From positions 4,701 to 50,126 of the forward strand of contig JAAVCF010000006.1 of NCBI GenBank assembly GCA_014802445.1: 45,426 bases of DNA, given 5' to 3'. This document shows, piece after piece, positions 1 to 7,357 of the stretch (positions within the stretch are counted from its first letter, which is position 1; every line of letters begins with the position of its first letter). Below the pieces are notes generated by a model that saw only the letters and a program-made list of their open reading frames with translations, was not told where the DNA came from and made no database searches. Both the position numbers and the translations under genes were made by a program. This DNA is from Bacteroides sp. GTDB taxonomy: Bacteria > Bacteroidota > Bacteroidia > Bacteroidales > Muribaculaceae.

Positions 1-1601
1 GAAGCCTTGTTGCGGCGCCTCCAGTCATTTTCGAGCTTACGCGAGCCCCAGCGGCGCTGGAATTCGGTTTTGCCGGCATTGCGGGTGGCGGTGTTGTAGA
101 AGTACCAGGAATTGTCCGTGTTGAGCTGGAACGAGTTGGGGGCCTGCGACGTGCCTGAAGTGTTGAGGTTGGAGCCCATGGCCTGCTGTTCGGCCAGATA
201 CTCCTCACGGCGAGCGCGCTCGGCCTCCTCCTTCTCCTTCTTCTTGAGCTCCTCGATGAGCTTGTCGGCCACCTTGTGCTGCTCCTCGGGCGTCATCGAG
301 GCCAGGCGCAGGAGGGAGTCCTGGAGGGTTACGTTCTGGGAGTAAACCGCCAGCTCGTCAAGCACATCGCTGCGGCGCTTGAGCAGAGCATAGTCAGGAT
401 ACTCCTCCGAGAGTTGCGGCACAGCCTCGCTATAGCACGGCTGGGCCAGGTCATAGTTGCCCCGCTCAAAATAGAGATTGCCCAGGGTTATCTGTCCTAT
501 GGCCTTGTCGATGCCGTTGCGCGTTGACTTCTCCGCCGCGAGCTTATAGTTCTCGATGGCGGCGAGAGTGTCGCGGCGGCTCAGATATAGGTTGCCGATG
601 GCGTAATAAATCTGGTCAAGATACTCCTTGTTGCGGTCATAGCGGGCCATTCGCTGCAGGGCTTTCACCTCAGGCTCTATGTTGGCCCCCTGATACACCT
701 CGCTCTGCTTTATTCGGGCATTGAATTTTGTGCGATAAGATGCGCTGCTTGCTCCGCCGGCTTTCTTGAACGCCTCGTAGGCCTCCGAGGGGTGCCCTGA
801 GGCGGCATAGAGCTGGCCCAGGAGGAATGTGAGGCGGGTTTTCTGCGCCCCCTTGGCATAGCTGATGGCGTCGCGGAGTTGCGGGATGGCGCGGTCATAA
901 TCATGCGAGCGAATCAGGAAGTCGGCATACGTGAAATGATAGAGCCCCTTGAGAGTTTTATTGGTCAGCTCGTCAGGCTTGATGCGGGTGATGATGTTTT
1001 CGGCCTCAAAGAGCCAGTCCATCGAGCAGTAGGCGCGAGCCTGCCACAGCTTTGCCTCCATCACCGTGTTAGGCAGCCATGAGAAATGCTTGGTCACATA
1101 ATAGAAAGTGGAAGCCGCGCCGGCAAAGTCACCGTTGTAATACTGGCTCCGGCCCATCATCATCCACGCATTGTGGAGGAAGGGGTTATATTCGTCGCGC
1201 TTCAGCCAGGCCTTGTAGGCCGCATCGGTTTTGCCCGGCTTTTTGCGCGGGCGCTTCTTTATGGAGTGGAGCTGGATGGCCTTCTGGGCCTTCTCGATGG
1301 AGCGGTCAAACGATCCCTCGGGCTGCGGGGCGCGCTCATGATTGCGCGCGTCAGCGGGGTGCATGAAGAGCGTCTGGGAATAGTCGTCCTCATATTTTTT
1401 CTCCATCTCCTTGAGCGTCTCCTTGAAGTGTTCGTCGCCGTTGTAGTAGATGTTGTAGCGGGTGAGGAAAGCCTGATAGTTACGTGTGGCGGCGGTGTTC
1501 TTCTTGGGGGAGCACGACGTCATCACCCCCGCGGCAATCATCGCGAGGCAACACATGAGCCCGAGGGCTAACCACTTATTGAACTGACCGAGGCGTTTCA
1601 T
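1..1601 (-). CDS. PorW/SprE-like TPR lipoprotein (partial, C-terminus beyond left edge)
   Basis: The reading frame runs open from an ATG at 1601 to the left edge, about 533 codons. The N-terminus is a lipoprotein signal: a basic start, a hydrophobic stretch, then Met-Thr-Ser-Cys. After it come NTAATRNYQAFLTRYNIYYN and, near the edge, FQRRWGSRKLENDWRR; both blocks are typical of the SprE/PorW family. Between them lie TPR-like helices (for example AYCSMDWLFEAENIITRI and LTFLLGQLYAASGHPSEAYEAF) and a Lys/Glu-rich coiled stretch. In Flavobacterium and Porphyromonas this family is a periplasmic lipoprotein of the type IX secretion system; homologues also occur in Bacteroidales without a complete T9SS, so the role here is inferred. 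AAGGAGG lies only three bases before the ATG, and the start is 7 nt past the stop of the permease gene, so it is probably the last gene of the aroA operon. Confidence 0.82.
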   Translation of the reverse strand, partial: MKRLGQFNKWLALGLMCCLAMIAAGVMTSCSPKKNTAATRNYQAFLTRYNIYYNGDEHFKETLKEMEKKYEDDYSQTLFMHPADARNHERAPQPEGSFDRSIEKAQKAIQLHSIKKRPRKKPGKTDAAYKAWLKRDEYNPFLHNAWMMMGRSQYYNGDFAGAASTFYYVTKHFSWLPNTVMEAKLWQARAYCSMDWLFEAENIITRIKPDELTNKTLKGLYHFTYADFLIRSHDYDRAIPQLRDAISYAKGAQKTRLTFLLGQLYAASGHPSEAYEAFKKAGGASSASYRTKFNARIKQSEVYQGANIEPEVKALQRMARYDRNKEYLDQIYYAIGNLYLSRRDTLAAIENYKLAAEKSTRNGIDKAIGQITLGNLYFERGNYDLAQPCYSEAVPQLSEEYPDYALLKRRSDVLDELAVYSQNVTLQDSLLRLASMTPEEQHKVADKLIEELKKKEKEEAERARREEYLAEQQAMGSNLNTSGTSQAPNSFQLNTDNSWYFYNTATRNAGKTEFQRRWGSRKLENDWRRRNKA

Positions 1602-1608
1602 CTCCTCC

Positions 1609-2418
1609 TTATAACGCGCGATGGCGCGGTTTTATTGCTTTTATAAGGCGCGCCATGCCATACACTCCCACCAGCACCAGCACCATCAGCGCCGAGCATG
1701 GCACATTAATCACCGTGGCCAGAAAGAGCCCCCCGGTGCAGCAGAGCACCGACACGGCTGTGGCGCCCGCCACCATCGGCGCCATCCTGCGGGTGAAAGT
1801 CTCGGCAATCATCTGCGGCAGCGAGATCATTGACATAAGCAGCATCACCCCCACAAGGCGGATGGTCAGCACGATGCCCACGGCAATAAACACCGTCATC
1901 ACGGTGGTGACGGCCGTGACCGGCAGGCGGCTCACACGGGCAAAATCGGGGTCGAAAGCGCAGGCTGTCACCACCCGGAAGCGAACAGTGTAGTAAGCGG
2001 CCAGGAGAGTCGTGTAGATGCCGAAGGCCCACAGGTCAGCGCGCCCGATGGTCAGGATGTTGCCGAAGAGAAACGTGTTGAGCTCAGGCACATAGCCCGG
2101 GGTGAGAAACACAAACACCACGCCTATGGCCATGCCCAGAGCCCACACCACGGCCACAGCCGAGTCAGCCCTGACATTGTGCCTGCGGGCGAGCCACTCC
2201 ACGCCCAGCGACGACGCCACGGCCACGGCACCCGCCATGGCCACCGGGCTCACCCCCAGGAAGTAGCCCAGGCCGAGCCCGCCGAAGCAGGCGTGGGTAA
2301 CCCCGCCTGCAATCGACACAAGCCGCCGTGTGACCACATACGTGCCTATAATCGCGGCAGCCACACTGATTATCAGTATTCCCGCCAGAGCGTTCTGAAA
2401 AAATGCGTATTCAATCAT
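1609..2418 (-). CDS. znuB: Metal ABC transporter permease (ABC-3 family, ZnuB/MntB-like)
   Basis: This 269-residue protein is almost entirely hydrophobic, with about seven to eight membrane segments, and has the ABC-3 permease layout. It starts FFQNALAGILIISVAAAIIG and contains GGVTHACFGGLGLGYFLG, the conserved loop seen in ZnuB, MntB and TroC. Such permeases form the membrane channel for Zn, Mn or Fe import with a separate ATPase and binding lipoprotein. Neither partner is encoded next to it here, so the metal cannot be named and the znuB symbol is provisional. The start overlaps the stop of the upstream CCxxHxxC gene by four bases (ATGA), indicating translational coupling. The PorW-like gene follows 7 nt after its stop. 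Confidence 0.85.
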   Translation of the reverse strand: MIEYAFFQNALAGILIISVAAAIIGTYVVTRRLVSIAGGVTHACFGGLGLGYFLGVSPVAMAGAVAVASSLGVEWLARRHNVRADSAVAVVWALGMAIGVVFVFLTPGYVPELNTFLFGNILTIGRADLWAFGIYTTLLAAYYTVRFRVVTACAFDPDFARVSRLPVTAVTTVMTVFIAVGIVLTIRLVGVMLLMSMISLPQMIAETFTRRMAPMVAGATAVSVLCCTGGLFLATVINVPCSALMVLVLVGVYGMARLIKAIKPRHRAL

Positions 2419-2846
2419 TGCTTAGCGCCTGTTTGGACCGCGCGGGCCTCGGAGACAATCATTATCAACTCATCTCGCACATCCACAGGCAGCTCTATGC
2501 CCCTGAGGCTGATGGCGCGATACCATCCCGCAATCTCCTCGGGGCGAAGCGTCAGCAGCACCTCGCGGAAGGCCTCGGCCTCGGCGTCGGTGTAGCTGTC
2601 GGCCGGCCGTCCGGCAAAAGCGTCAAGCTCTTCATCGTCGTAGTATTCAGGCTGCTCGCCCACGCCGGGCGAGAGCGAATCCTTCTCGCAGCTGATGTGC
2701 ATGCCGCAGCACTCCTCGCCCTCGGCAGCCTCGGCCTCAGCAGCCGGGTCCGTAGCCGCAGGCGCCTCCGGCTCAGGCTTGTGGAGCAGGCGCAGAATCA
2801 CCCCCACCACCACTATCGCCGCCAGGATTATCAGCGCGCCGGTCAT
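2415..2846 (-). CDS. Small membrane-anchored protein with a CCxxHxxC motif (conserved Bacteroidales type)
   Basis: A 143-residue protein. It has one N-terminal membrane segment (residues ~3-20, GALIILAAIVVVGVILRLL), then an Ala/Pro/Glu-rich acidic stretch (~25-43), then EECCGMHISCEKDSL (~44-58). The C-terminal half is acidic and probably soluble (YYDDEELDAFAGR, ALRPEE-like helices). C-C-G-M-H-I-S-C fits the phospholipase A2 histidine pattern on paper, and relatives have been labelled phospholipase for that reason, but I see no calcium loop or Asp partner and would not accept the activity. Cys and His ligands beside a metal permease make metal binding as likely. Its start overlaps the aroA stop and its stop overlaps the permease start, each as ATGA, so it sits tightly inside the operon. 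Function unknown. Confidence 0.85.
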   Translation of the reverse strand: MTGALIILAAIVVVGVILRLLHKPEPEAPAATDPAAEAEAAEGEECCGMHISCEKDSLSPGVGEQPEYYDDEELDAFAGRPADSYTDAEAEAFREVLLTLRPEEIAGWYRAISLRGIELPVDVRDELIMIVSEARAVQTGAKQ

Positions 2847-4120
2847 TCCATCCCCTCCTCCGCGGCGGGGTCATAAGGTTCGTTGCCATCCGTCAGGCGG
2901 AATCCCGCCTGCTCCAGATGGGCCCAGAAATCGGGGTAAGACTTGGAGGTCACCTCGGCGTTGCGCACCACGATGCCCGGCAGGAACAGCGCCACGGGAG
3001 CCAGCGCCATGGCCATGCGATGGTCATCATAGGTGTCAAACTCCGGCAACTCGCTGATGGGATGGCACCTGCCCTCCCACCACATCACATCGTCGCCCTC
3101 CACCGTCAGCTCCACGCCAAGCTTGAGCATCTCGCGGCAGAGCGCTTCAATCCTGTCGGTTTCCTTGATGCGGAGGGTGCGCAGTCCCGTGAAGCGGAAG
3201 GGCACCCGCAGCAGGCAGCAAGTCACCGCCACGGGGAGCACAAGGTCAGGCGTGTCGGTCATGTCAAGCAGCAGGCGCGGCGAGAGGTCAGGCGATGCGG
3301 TGAGCTCCGTGAGCCCCTCCTCGCCCTCAAAATCGGTCATCACCCCCAGGTCGGCAAATATGCGCGCGGCGGCGCTGTCGCCCTGCACACTGTCGGCACT
3401 CAGGCGGTCAAGGGTTATGAAACCGCTTGACAGTGACTGGATTTCCATCCAGAAAGCCGCGGCGCTCCAGTCGGCCTCCACCGTCAGCTCGGGGCGGGGA
3501 TAGCCTCCCGGCTCCACGCGTATCACCCCCGGAGCAATCACCGCAGCATCCGCTCCGGCGCGGCGCATCATGGCCAGCGTCATGGCAATGTAAGGCTCTG
3601 ACACCGGCGTGCCTTTCAGCGTCAGCGTGAGCCCCTCGGTCATCATCGGACCCGCCATGAGCAGGGCCGACACAAACTGGCTGCTCACTCCGGCGTCAAC
3701 CGTCACGTCACCTCCCTTGAGGCGCTGCCCGGTGATGTGAAGCGGCGGAAAGCCCTCCTGCTCCACATAGTCAATCAGCGCCCCGCAGCTGCGCAGGGCG
3801 TCAACCAGCGGGCCTATGGGGCGGCAGCGCATGCGCTCTGAGCCGTCAATAGTCACCTCGCGGCCGGCGCTCGCGGCCATCACGGCCGTCAGAAAGCGCA
3901 TGGCGGTGCCAGCCGCGCCCACATCAATGAGCTTGGCGTCAGGGGCAGTCAGGGCGCGCCCCATGGCGCGGGTGTCGTCGCATATCTCGGTCAGCGCTTC
4001 CGGCGTCGGGGCGCCGGCAAGTGCCGCAATGGTCAGCACACGGTTGGCCATGCTCTTTGAAAGCGGCAGCTTCACCGTGGTTTCTATCAGTTCGTCAGGG
4101 GGGAAGATACGATAATCCAT
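2843..4120 (-). CDS. aroA: 3-phosphoshikimate 1-carboxyvinyltransferase (EPSP synthase)
   Basis: AroA transfers the enolpyruvyl group of PEP to shikimate 3-phosphate, the sixth step of the shikimate pathway, in the cytoplasm. The 425 residues match the family length. Visible signatures are LPLSKSMANRVLTIAAL near residue 18 (PEP and S3P binding Lys/Ser/Arg), GAAGTAMRFLTA near 69, SSQFVSALLMAGP near 145, KETDRIEALCREMLKLG near 330 and DDHRMAMALAPVALF near 368. It is the first gene of a four-gene overlapping operon. A TAATTTTG box ends only seven bases before the ATG, so the mRNA may be nearly leaderless; that box faces the promoter of the divergent lipoprotein gene at 4228. Confidence 0.96.
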   Translation of the reverse strand: MDYRIFPPDELIETTVKLPLSKSMANRVLTIAALAGAPTPEALTEICDDTRAMGRALTAPDAKLIDVGAAGTAMRFLTAVMAASAGREVTIDGSERMRCRPIGPLVDALRSCGALIDYVEQEGFPPLHITGQRLKGGDVTVDAGVSSQFVSALLMAGPMMTEGLTLTLKGTPVSEPYIAMTLAMMRRAGADAAVIAPGVIRVEPGGYPRPELTVEADWSAAAFWMEIQSLSSGFITLDRLSADSVQGDSAAARIFADLGVMTDFEGEEGLTELTASPDLSPRLLLDMTDTPDLVLPVAVTCCLLRVPFRFTGLRTLRIKETDRIEALCREMLKLGVELTVEGDDVMWWEGRCHPISELPEFDTYDDHRMAMALAPVALFLPGIVVRNAEVTSKSYPDFWAHLEQAGFRLTDGNEPYDPAAEEGME

Positions 4121-4127
4121 ATTGACG

Positions 4128-4135
4128 CAAAATTA
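4128..4135 (-). promoter_or_regulatory. -7 box TAATTTTG for aroA
   Basis: On the minus strand this reads TAATTTTG, a full match to the Bacteroidetes TAnnTTTG box, and ends seven bases before the aroA ATG. No clear TTG lies at the usual -33 distance. It is opposed to the plus-strand box at 4149-4156 with exactly 13 bases between. Confidence 0.6.
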
Positions 4136-4148
4136 ACGAAAAATTCTG

Positions 4149-4156
4149 TATATTTG
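4149..4156 (+). promoter_or_regulatory. -7 box TATATTTG for the lipoprotein gene at 4228
   Basis: TATATTTG matches TAnnTTTG. A TTG at 4122-4124 is 24 bases upstream, somewhat longer than the usual 19-21. The predicted 5' leader is about 70 nt. The -33 zone overlaps the aroA -7 box on the other strand, so the two promoters probably compete. Confidence 0.6.
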
Positions 4157-4227
4157 CATCCATCCGGCGGCGGGCTTCTTCCGGCCCGGAGGATTACTAT
4201 ATTATTAAGGTGTAATTTCAAGCTTCA

Positions 4228-5571
4228 ATGATGAAACTCCGCAATCTCTTCCTTCCCTTGGTGGCTCTCCTGATGATTGTCACCGGCTGCAGCCGCGAAA
4301 AGGCTCTGTTTGACACCATTCCCGCCAATGCCGTGATGGTGGCCTCGGTAAATGTCAAGACCTTTGCCACCGATGCGGGCTTCAAGCTCGACGCTGACGG
4401 CCAGGTGACCAACCCAGACGCTGCTCCCGTGGGCCGCGCCGTGGCTTCAATCCTCGCCCTCTCCAAGGCTGCCGATGTGGACCACACTGTGGTGGTTGCC
4501 CTCACTCAGCAGGAAGCCTATGCCACTGTGGCCGTCACCGATGCCAATCTGTTCGGCAAAATCCTTGATGACAATGGCTTTGAGCGTTCATCAGCGGGCT
4601 CTTATAATGCCTTCACCTCACACGGCTTCACCATCCTTGCCAACGACAAGCAGGCGTGGCTCCTCCGCGACGGAGGCCCTGAAAAGGCTCTCCAATCGCT
4701 CAACAAGGTGCTGAAGCAGGCGGCCGACAAGGGCTCCGTGGCCGATAACGAGGCCGCTGTGGAAGCCCTCATGGCCTCTACCCCCTATAATTTCATAGCC
4801 ACAAACCCCCTCACCGGCGAGGGTGGCGCCGTTGCCGCGGAGGTCAAGGATAATAAGCTGCAGGGCCGCGTCACCATGCTCCCCTTGGCCGACGGCAACA
4901 ATGCCCCCGCTCCCTCCCTCACTGACATCAATCTCCCCGTGCTGGAATATGTGCCTGACAATGCTTGCCTTGTAACCGCCGCAGGCCTCTCAAAGGATAT
5001 TGACTGGGCGGCCCGCACCGAAGCCATTGCCAATGCAGCCGGCCTCAACGCAATGGAGCGCGCACAGCTCTCAATGGTCAACACTTATCTCAGCGCCCTC
5101 GACGGCACCGTCCTCCTGGCCATCTCCCCCAAGGATGACGCTGATTTCACGAATCTTAACCCCGACCAGTTTGACCTCCTCGCAATGGTCCACATGGATC
5201 AGGACATGGTGAACCAAACCGTGGAATCACTCGTTCAGATGGCCGGTCAGGCAGGGATGCCGGTTAATATCCTCGGGTCAGGCCTCTACGCCGTTAACTT
5301 TAACGGTCGCCCCATTTACTTCGGTAGCGTTGACGGCTATCTCACCGTCTCCACCCGGGAGCCCTCAAACAACCACGGCTCATCACTCTCAGCCAAGTTC
5401 TCCGGCAAAAAAGGTGCCCTCATGGCCCACATCCCCACCCTGCAGGGCCTCTTCCCCCGCGCCACCTATGGCATTGACTTCCTCATGACCTCGGGCTCAA
5501 AGGAAGGCACCTTCACCCTCACCACCACCGCCCCCGGCCCCATCCTCGCCACCCTCCTCGGCACGAAGTAA
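4228..5571 (+). CDS. Secreted lipoprotein, DUF4836-like (uncertain)
   Basis: A 447-residue protein with a clear lipoprotein signal: MMKLRNLFLPLVALLMIVTG followed by Cys 21. The mature part opens with IPANAVMVASVNVKTFA, resembling the opening of the Bacteroidetes DUF4836 family (also DUF3352-like proteins), in which a repeated substrate-free globular domain of unknown role is exported. The body shows two similar halves, the second starting near LPVLEYVPDNACLVTAAGLS (~residue 233). No catalytic motif was recognised. Two ATG codons are adjacent; the first is used here. It lies alone between the divergent aroA operon and the paralogue cluster. The TAA stop is followed directly by TTAGGAG heptamers, and no terminator hairpin separates it from that repeat. 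Family assignment is tentative; export and lipidation are well supported. Confidence 0.75.
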   Translation: MMKLRNLFLPLVALLMIVTGCSREKALFDTIPANAVMVASVNVKTFATDAGFKLDADGQVTNPDAAPVGRAVASILALSKAADVDHTVVVALTQQEAYATVAVTDANLFGKILDDNGFERSSAGSYNAFTSHGFTILANDKQAWLLRDGGPEKALQSLNKVLKQAADKGSVADNEAAVEALMASTPYNFIATNPLTGEGGAVAAEVKDNKLQGRVTMLPLADGNNAPAPSLTDINLPVLEYVPDNACLVTAAGLSKDIDWAARTEAIANAAGLNAMERAQLSMVNTYLSALDGTVLLAISPKDDADFTNLNPDQFDLLAMVHMDQDMVNQTVESLVQMAGQAGMPVNILGSGLYAVNFNGRPIYFGSVDGYLTVSTREPSNNHGSSLSAKFSGKKGALMAHIPTLQGLFPRATYGIDFLMTSGSKEGTFTLTTTAPGPILATLLGTK

Positions 5572-5590
5572 AGTTAGGAGTTAGGAGTTA
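5572..5590 (+). repeat. GTTAGGA heptamer tract at the stop codon of the 4228 gene
   Basis: Directly after the TAA stop the sequence carries two tandem TTAGGAG heptamers and a third partial one. The same tract occurs at 10088-10124, 10576-10614 (inverted) and 39408-39435 (inverted). Because the period is seven, successive TAG triplets fall in different reading frames. Confidence 0.8.
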
Positions 5591-5641
5591 CGTTCGCAAG
5601 CCGCGCCCGTGTATTTTGCGGGGCGGTTTGCGGCGTGTTTT

Positions 5642-5687
5642 GTCGCGGAGGGCGGGCGGCCCGAACGGCCGCCCCTACATTCGCGGG
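5642..5687 (-). repeat. GTAGGGGCG-type palindromic repeat, copy A
   Basis: The core arms GGGCGGCC (5654-5661) and GGCCGCCC (5667-5674) can form a hairpin. The flanks GTCGCGGAG and CCCTACATT match, in reverse, the copies in the 10.3-10.6 kb block and at 39.2 kb. Confidence 0.75.
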
Positions 5688-5805
5688 CGCGGGGTTTGCG
5701 GGCGCTGCTTCTGAGTTTTGACCGGGTTGGCTGCGGGGATTGTCACTTTGCTATTAATTAATGTTAAATGTAGGGGAGGCGTTAACAAACTATGGATTAT
5801 TCAAT

Positions 5806-5813
5806 TAATTTTG
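5806..5813 (+). promoter_or_regulatory. -7 box TAATTTTG for the first secreted paralogue
   Basis: TAATTTTG fits TAnnTTTG and lies 67 bases before the ATG at 5881. The -33 element is not clear (GTTAACAAA lies in the right zone). The leader is AT-rich and ends TATAATCGGTTAT before the ATG, a form shared with the other two paralogues. Confidence 0.5.
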
Positions 5814-5880
5814 CGAAGTGTTACCCAATGTGTAGGGTATTTTTAGAGAAACTTTAATTTACTAAATTATAATCGGTTAT

Positions 5881-7122
5881 ATGAAGAAAATCTTTACTCT
5901 CGTAGCCGCTGCGCTCACTACGCTGGCGGCAGGAGCTGTGAGCCACAACACCGTTTCGCTCTCAAACGTGAAGGCTAACGCTCAGCTCAATCAAGAGTTT
6001 AACACCGTGATGGCTCCCGAATTCATGAGCCGTGCCGGCGAGGTGGCCGAGCTCAAGGCAGGCTCTTACAATGTGAGCATGTTTGACATCGTGGTTGACG
6101 ATGCAGGTCAGATTATCGGCCAGTTCCTTGAAAACGCCGGTAGCCTGGTGATTGCAAAGGACCCCGACTCAGAAAACGGTTACCTCGTTAAGCGCTTCCT
6201 CGATGACTGGTGGAATGCAGGCAGTTCCCAGACCACCACTTTCAATGACCTCAAGGCCACTTGGGATGCCGACAAGCAGACCCTCTCAATCCTCCCCAAT
6301 CAGGCTCTGTTCTCCTTCACTGAAGATAACGGCGAAAAGTGGGATGTCTATGTGGTTTGCTTCAACCAGCAGGGCAAAGCCGACGAGAACCTCGCTCTTG
6401 AACTGTCAATGGACTATGGCCGCTTCGTGGTGTCAAGCAAGATCATGGGCTTCATGCTCGGTAACTTCACTCTTGACCGCGGCTTCGCCTATCAGTTCGG
6501 CGACATGAACATCTTCATGCCCAACGGCACCATGAGCGGCGCCGTGTCAAGCAGCAGTGGCACCCAGGATCTGGAATGGGACGTTTACACCATCTGGACC
6601 GGCGGCGGCTTCTACGTTTACGGCTTCGGCATGCTTGAGGCTATCCTCCCCTGCGGTCTCTATTATGACAAGGCTGCTCAGGAAGCTATCTTCCACAGCG
6701 ACGGCCGCACCGGCAGCCCCTTCTCATCTTACTATCTCAACTGGTTCCCCTCAGTTGATCCCTCTGCCAACCTTGACTCATATGTCTATGCTTGCGAGCT
6801 GGATCCCGAAACCATGGAGCCCCTCGGCAGCGACTTCTATCTGGCCGGCGTTGTGAACTCTGCCACCGATGAGAAAGTGGAAGTGGAATTCCCCGCCTAC
6901 GGTATGTTTACCGCTGACGATGCCATCGCTATGATGTTTCAAGATGTGAAGCTCAGCTTTGCCCCCAACGCCATTGCAGGCATCGAAAATGTTGAGGCAG
7001 CCGAAAGCACCGATGCTCCCGTGGTTTACTATAACCTCCAGGGCATGCGCGTGATGAACCCCTCTAACGGCATCTTCATCCGTCAGCAGGGCAATGTCAC
7101 CTCAAAGGTGCTCGTGAAGTAA
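5881..7122 (+). CDS. Secreted protein, tandem paralogue 1 of 3, with YYNLQG C-terminal tail
   Basis: A 413-residue exported protein of unknown function. It has a Sec signal peptide (MKKIFTLVAAALTTLAAGA) and a body about 340 residues long that is clearly homologous to the next two genes. Shared blocks are ENGYLVKRFLDDWW, FNDLKATWDADKQTL, YGRFVVSS, MNIFMPNGTMSG, the FYVYGFGMLE block, CGLYYDKA and YVYACELDPETMEPLGS. The last ~35 residues form the tail APVVYYNLQGMRVMNPSNGI, then FIRQQG and KVLVK. In Bacteroidales such tails end many secreted or surface proteins and look like a short relative of the T9SS type A sorting domain; whether this one directs secretion is not known. No enzyme motif is visible. 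A strong terminator follows at 7181, so the gene is probably monocistronic. Confidence 0.85.
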   Translation: MKKIFTLVAAALTTLAAGAVSHNTVSLSNVKANAQLNQEFNTVMAPEFMSRAGEVAELKAGSYNVSMFDIVVDDAGQIIGQFLENAGSLVIAKDPDSENGYLVKRFLDDWWNAGSSQTTTFNDLKATWDADKQTLSILPNQALFSFTEDNGEKWDVYVVCFNQQGKADENLALELSMDYGRFVVSSKIMGFMLGNFTLDRGFAYQFGDMNIFMPNGTMSGAVSSSSGTQDLEWDVYTIWTGGGFYVYGFGMLEAILPCGLYYDKAAQEAIFHSDGRTGSPFSSYYLNWFPSVDPSANLDSYVYACELDPETMEPLGSDFYLAGVVNSATDEKVEVEFPAYGMFTADDAIAMMFQDVKLSFAPNAIAGIENVEAAESTDAPVVYYNLQGMRVMNPSNGIFIRQQGNVTSKVLVK

Positions 7123-7180
7123 TAAGCTGAGTCATTCACTTCAGATTATTCCTGACCACACTCAATTGCAATCTCACACA

Positions 7181-7212
7181 CGGCGGACGTCTTTGCGTCC
7201 GCCGTCATTTTC
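7181..7212 (+). terminator. Rho-independent terminator of paralogue 1
   Basis: A perfect 9-bp stem CGGCGGACG / CGTCCGCCG (7181-7189 and 7196-7204) with a 6-base loop is followed by a T-rich stretch. The same nine-base stem is used by the terminator of paralogue 2. Confidence 0.85.
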
Positions 7213-7273
7213 CCTCAAAAGGGTGAGAAAAAGCTATAATTGACAGTGAAATTGCGCTTTTTTTATTTGAAAA

Positions 7274-7304
7274 TTGTAAAATTTCGGATAATTACTTAAT
7301 TTTG
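7274..7304 (+). promoter_or_regulatory. Promoter of paralogue 2 (TTG-N20-TAATTTTG)
   Basis: TTG at 7274-7276, twenty bases, then TAATTTTG at 7297-7304: a textbook Bacteroidetes housekeeping promoter. The leader of about 48 nt ends AATATAAATAGATTAT before the ATG. Confidence 0.8.
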
Positions 7305-7357
7305 CACATTGTCAGTTCTGCTAATCCTGAATTATTAACAGAATATAAATAGATTAT

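Larger units (their letters stand above)
5572..5880 (+). other. Intergenic region: heptamer tract, GC-rich palindrome, promoter
   Basis: This 309-base gap holds no gene. It contains the heptamer tract (5572-5590), then a G-rich stretch with TTTTGCGGGGCGGTTTGCGG, one copy of the GTAGGGGCG palindrome family (5642-5687, reverse orientation), a less remarkable stretch, and an AT-rich promoter region leading into the next gene. Confidence 0.7.

Noticed and set aside
2415-2846. Phospholipase A2
   Set aside because: Only the CCxxHxxC pattern fits; the calcium loop, catalytic Asp and overall layout are missing.
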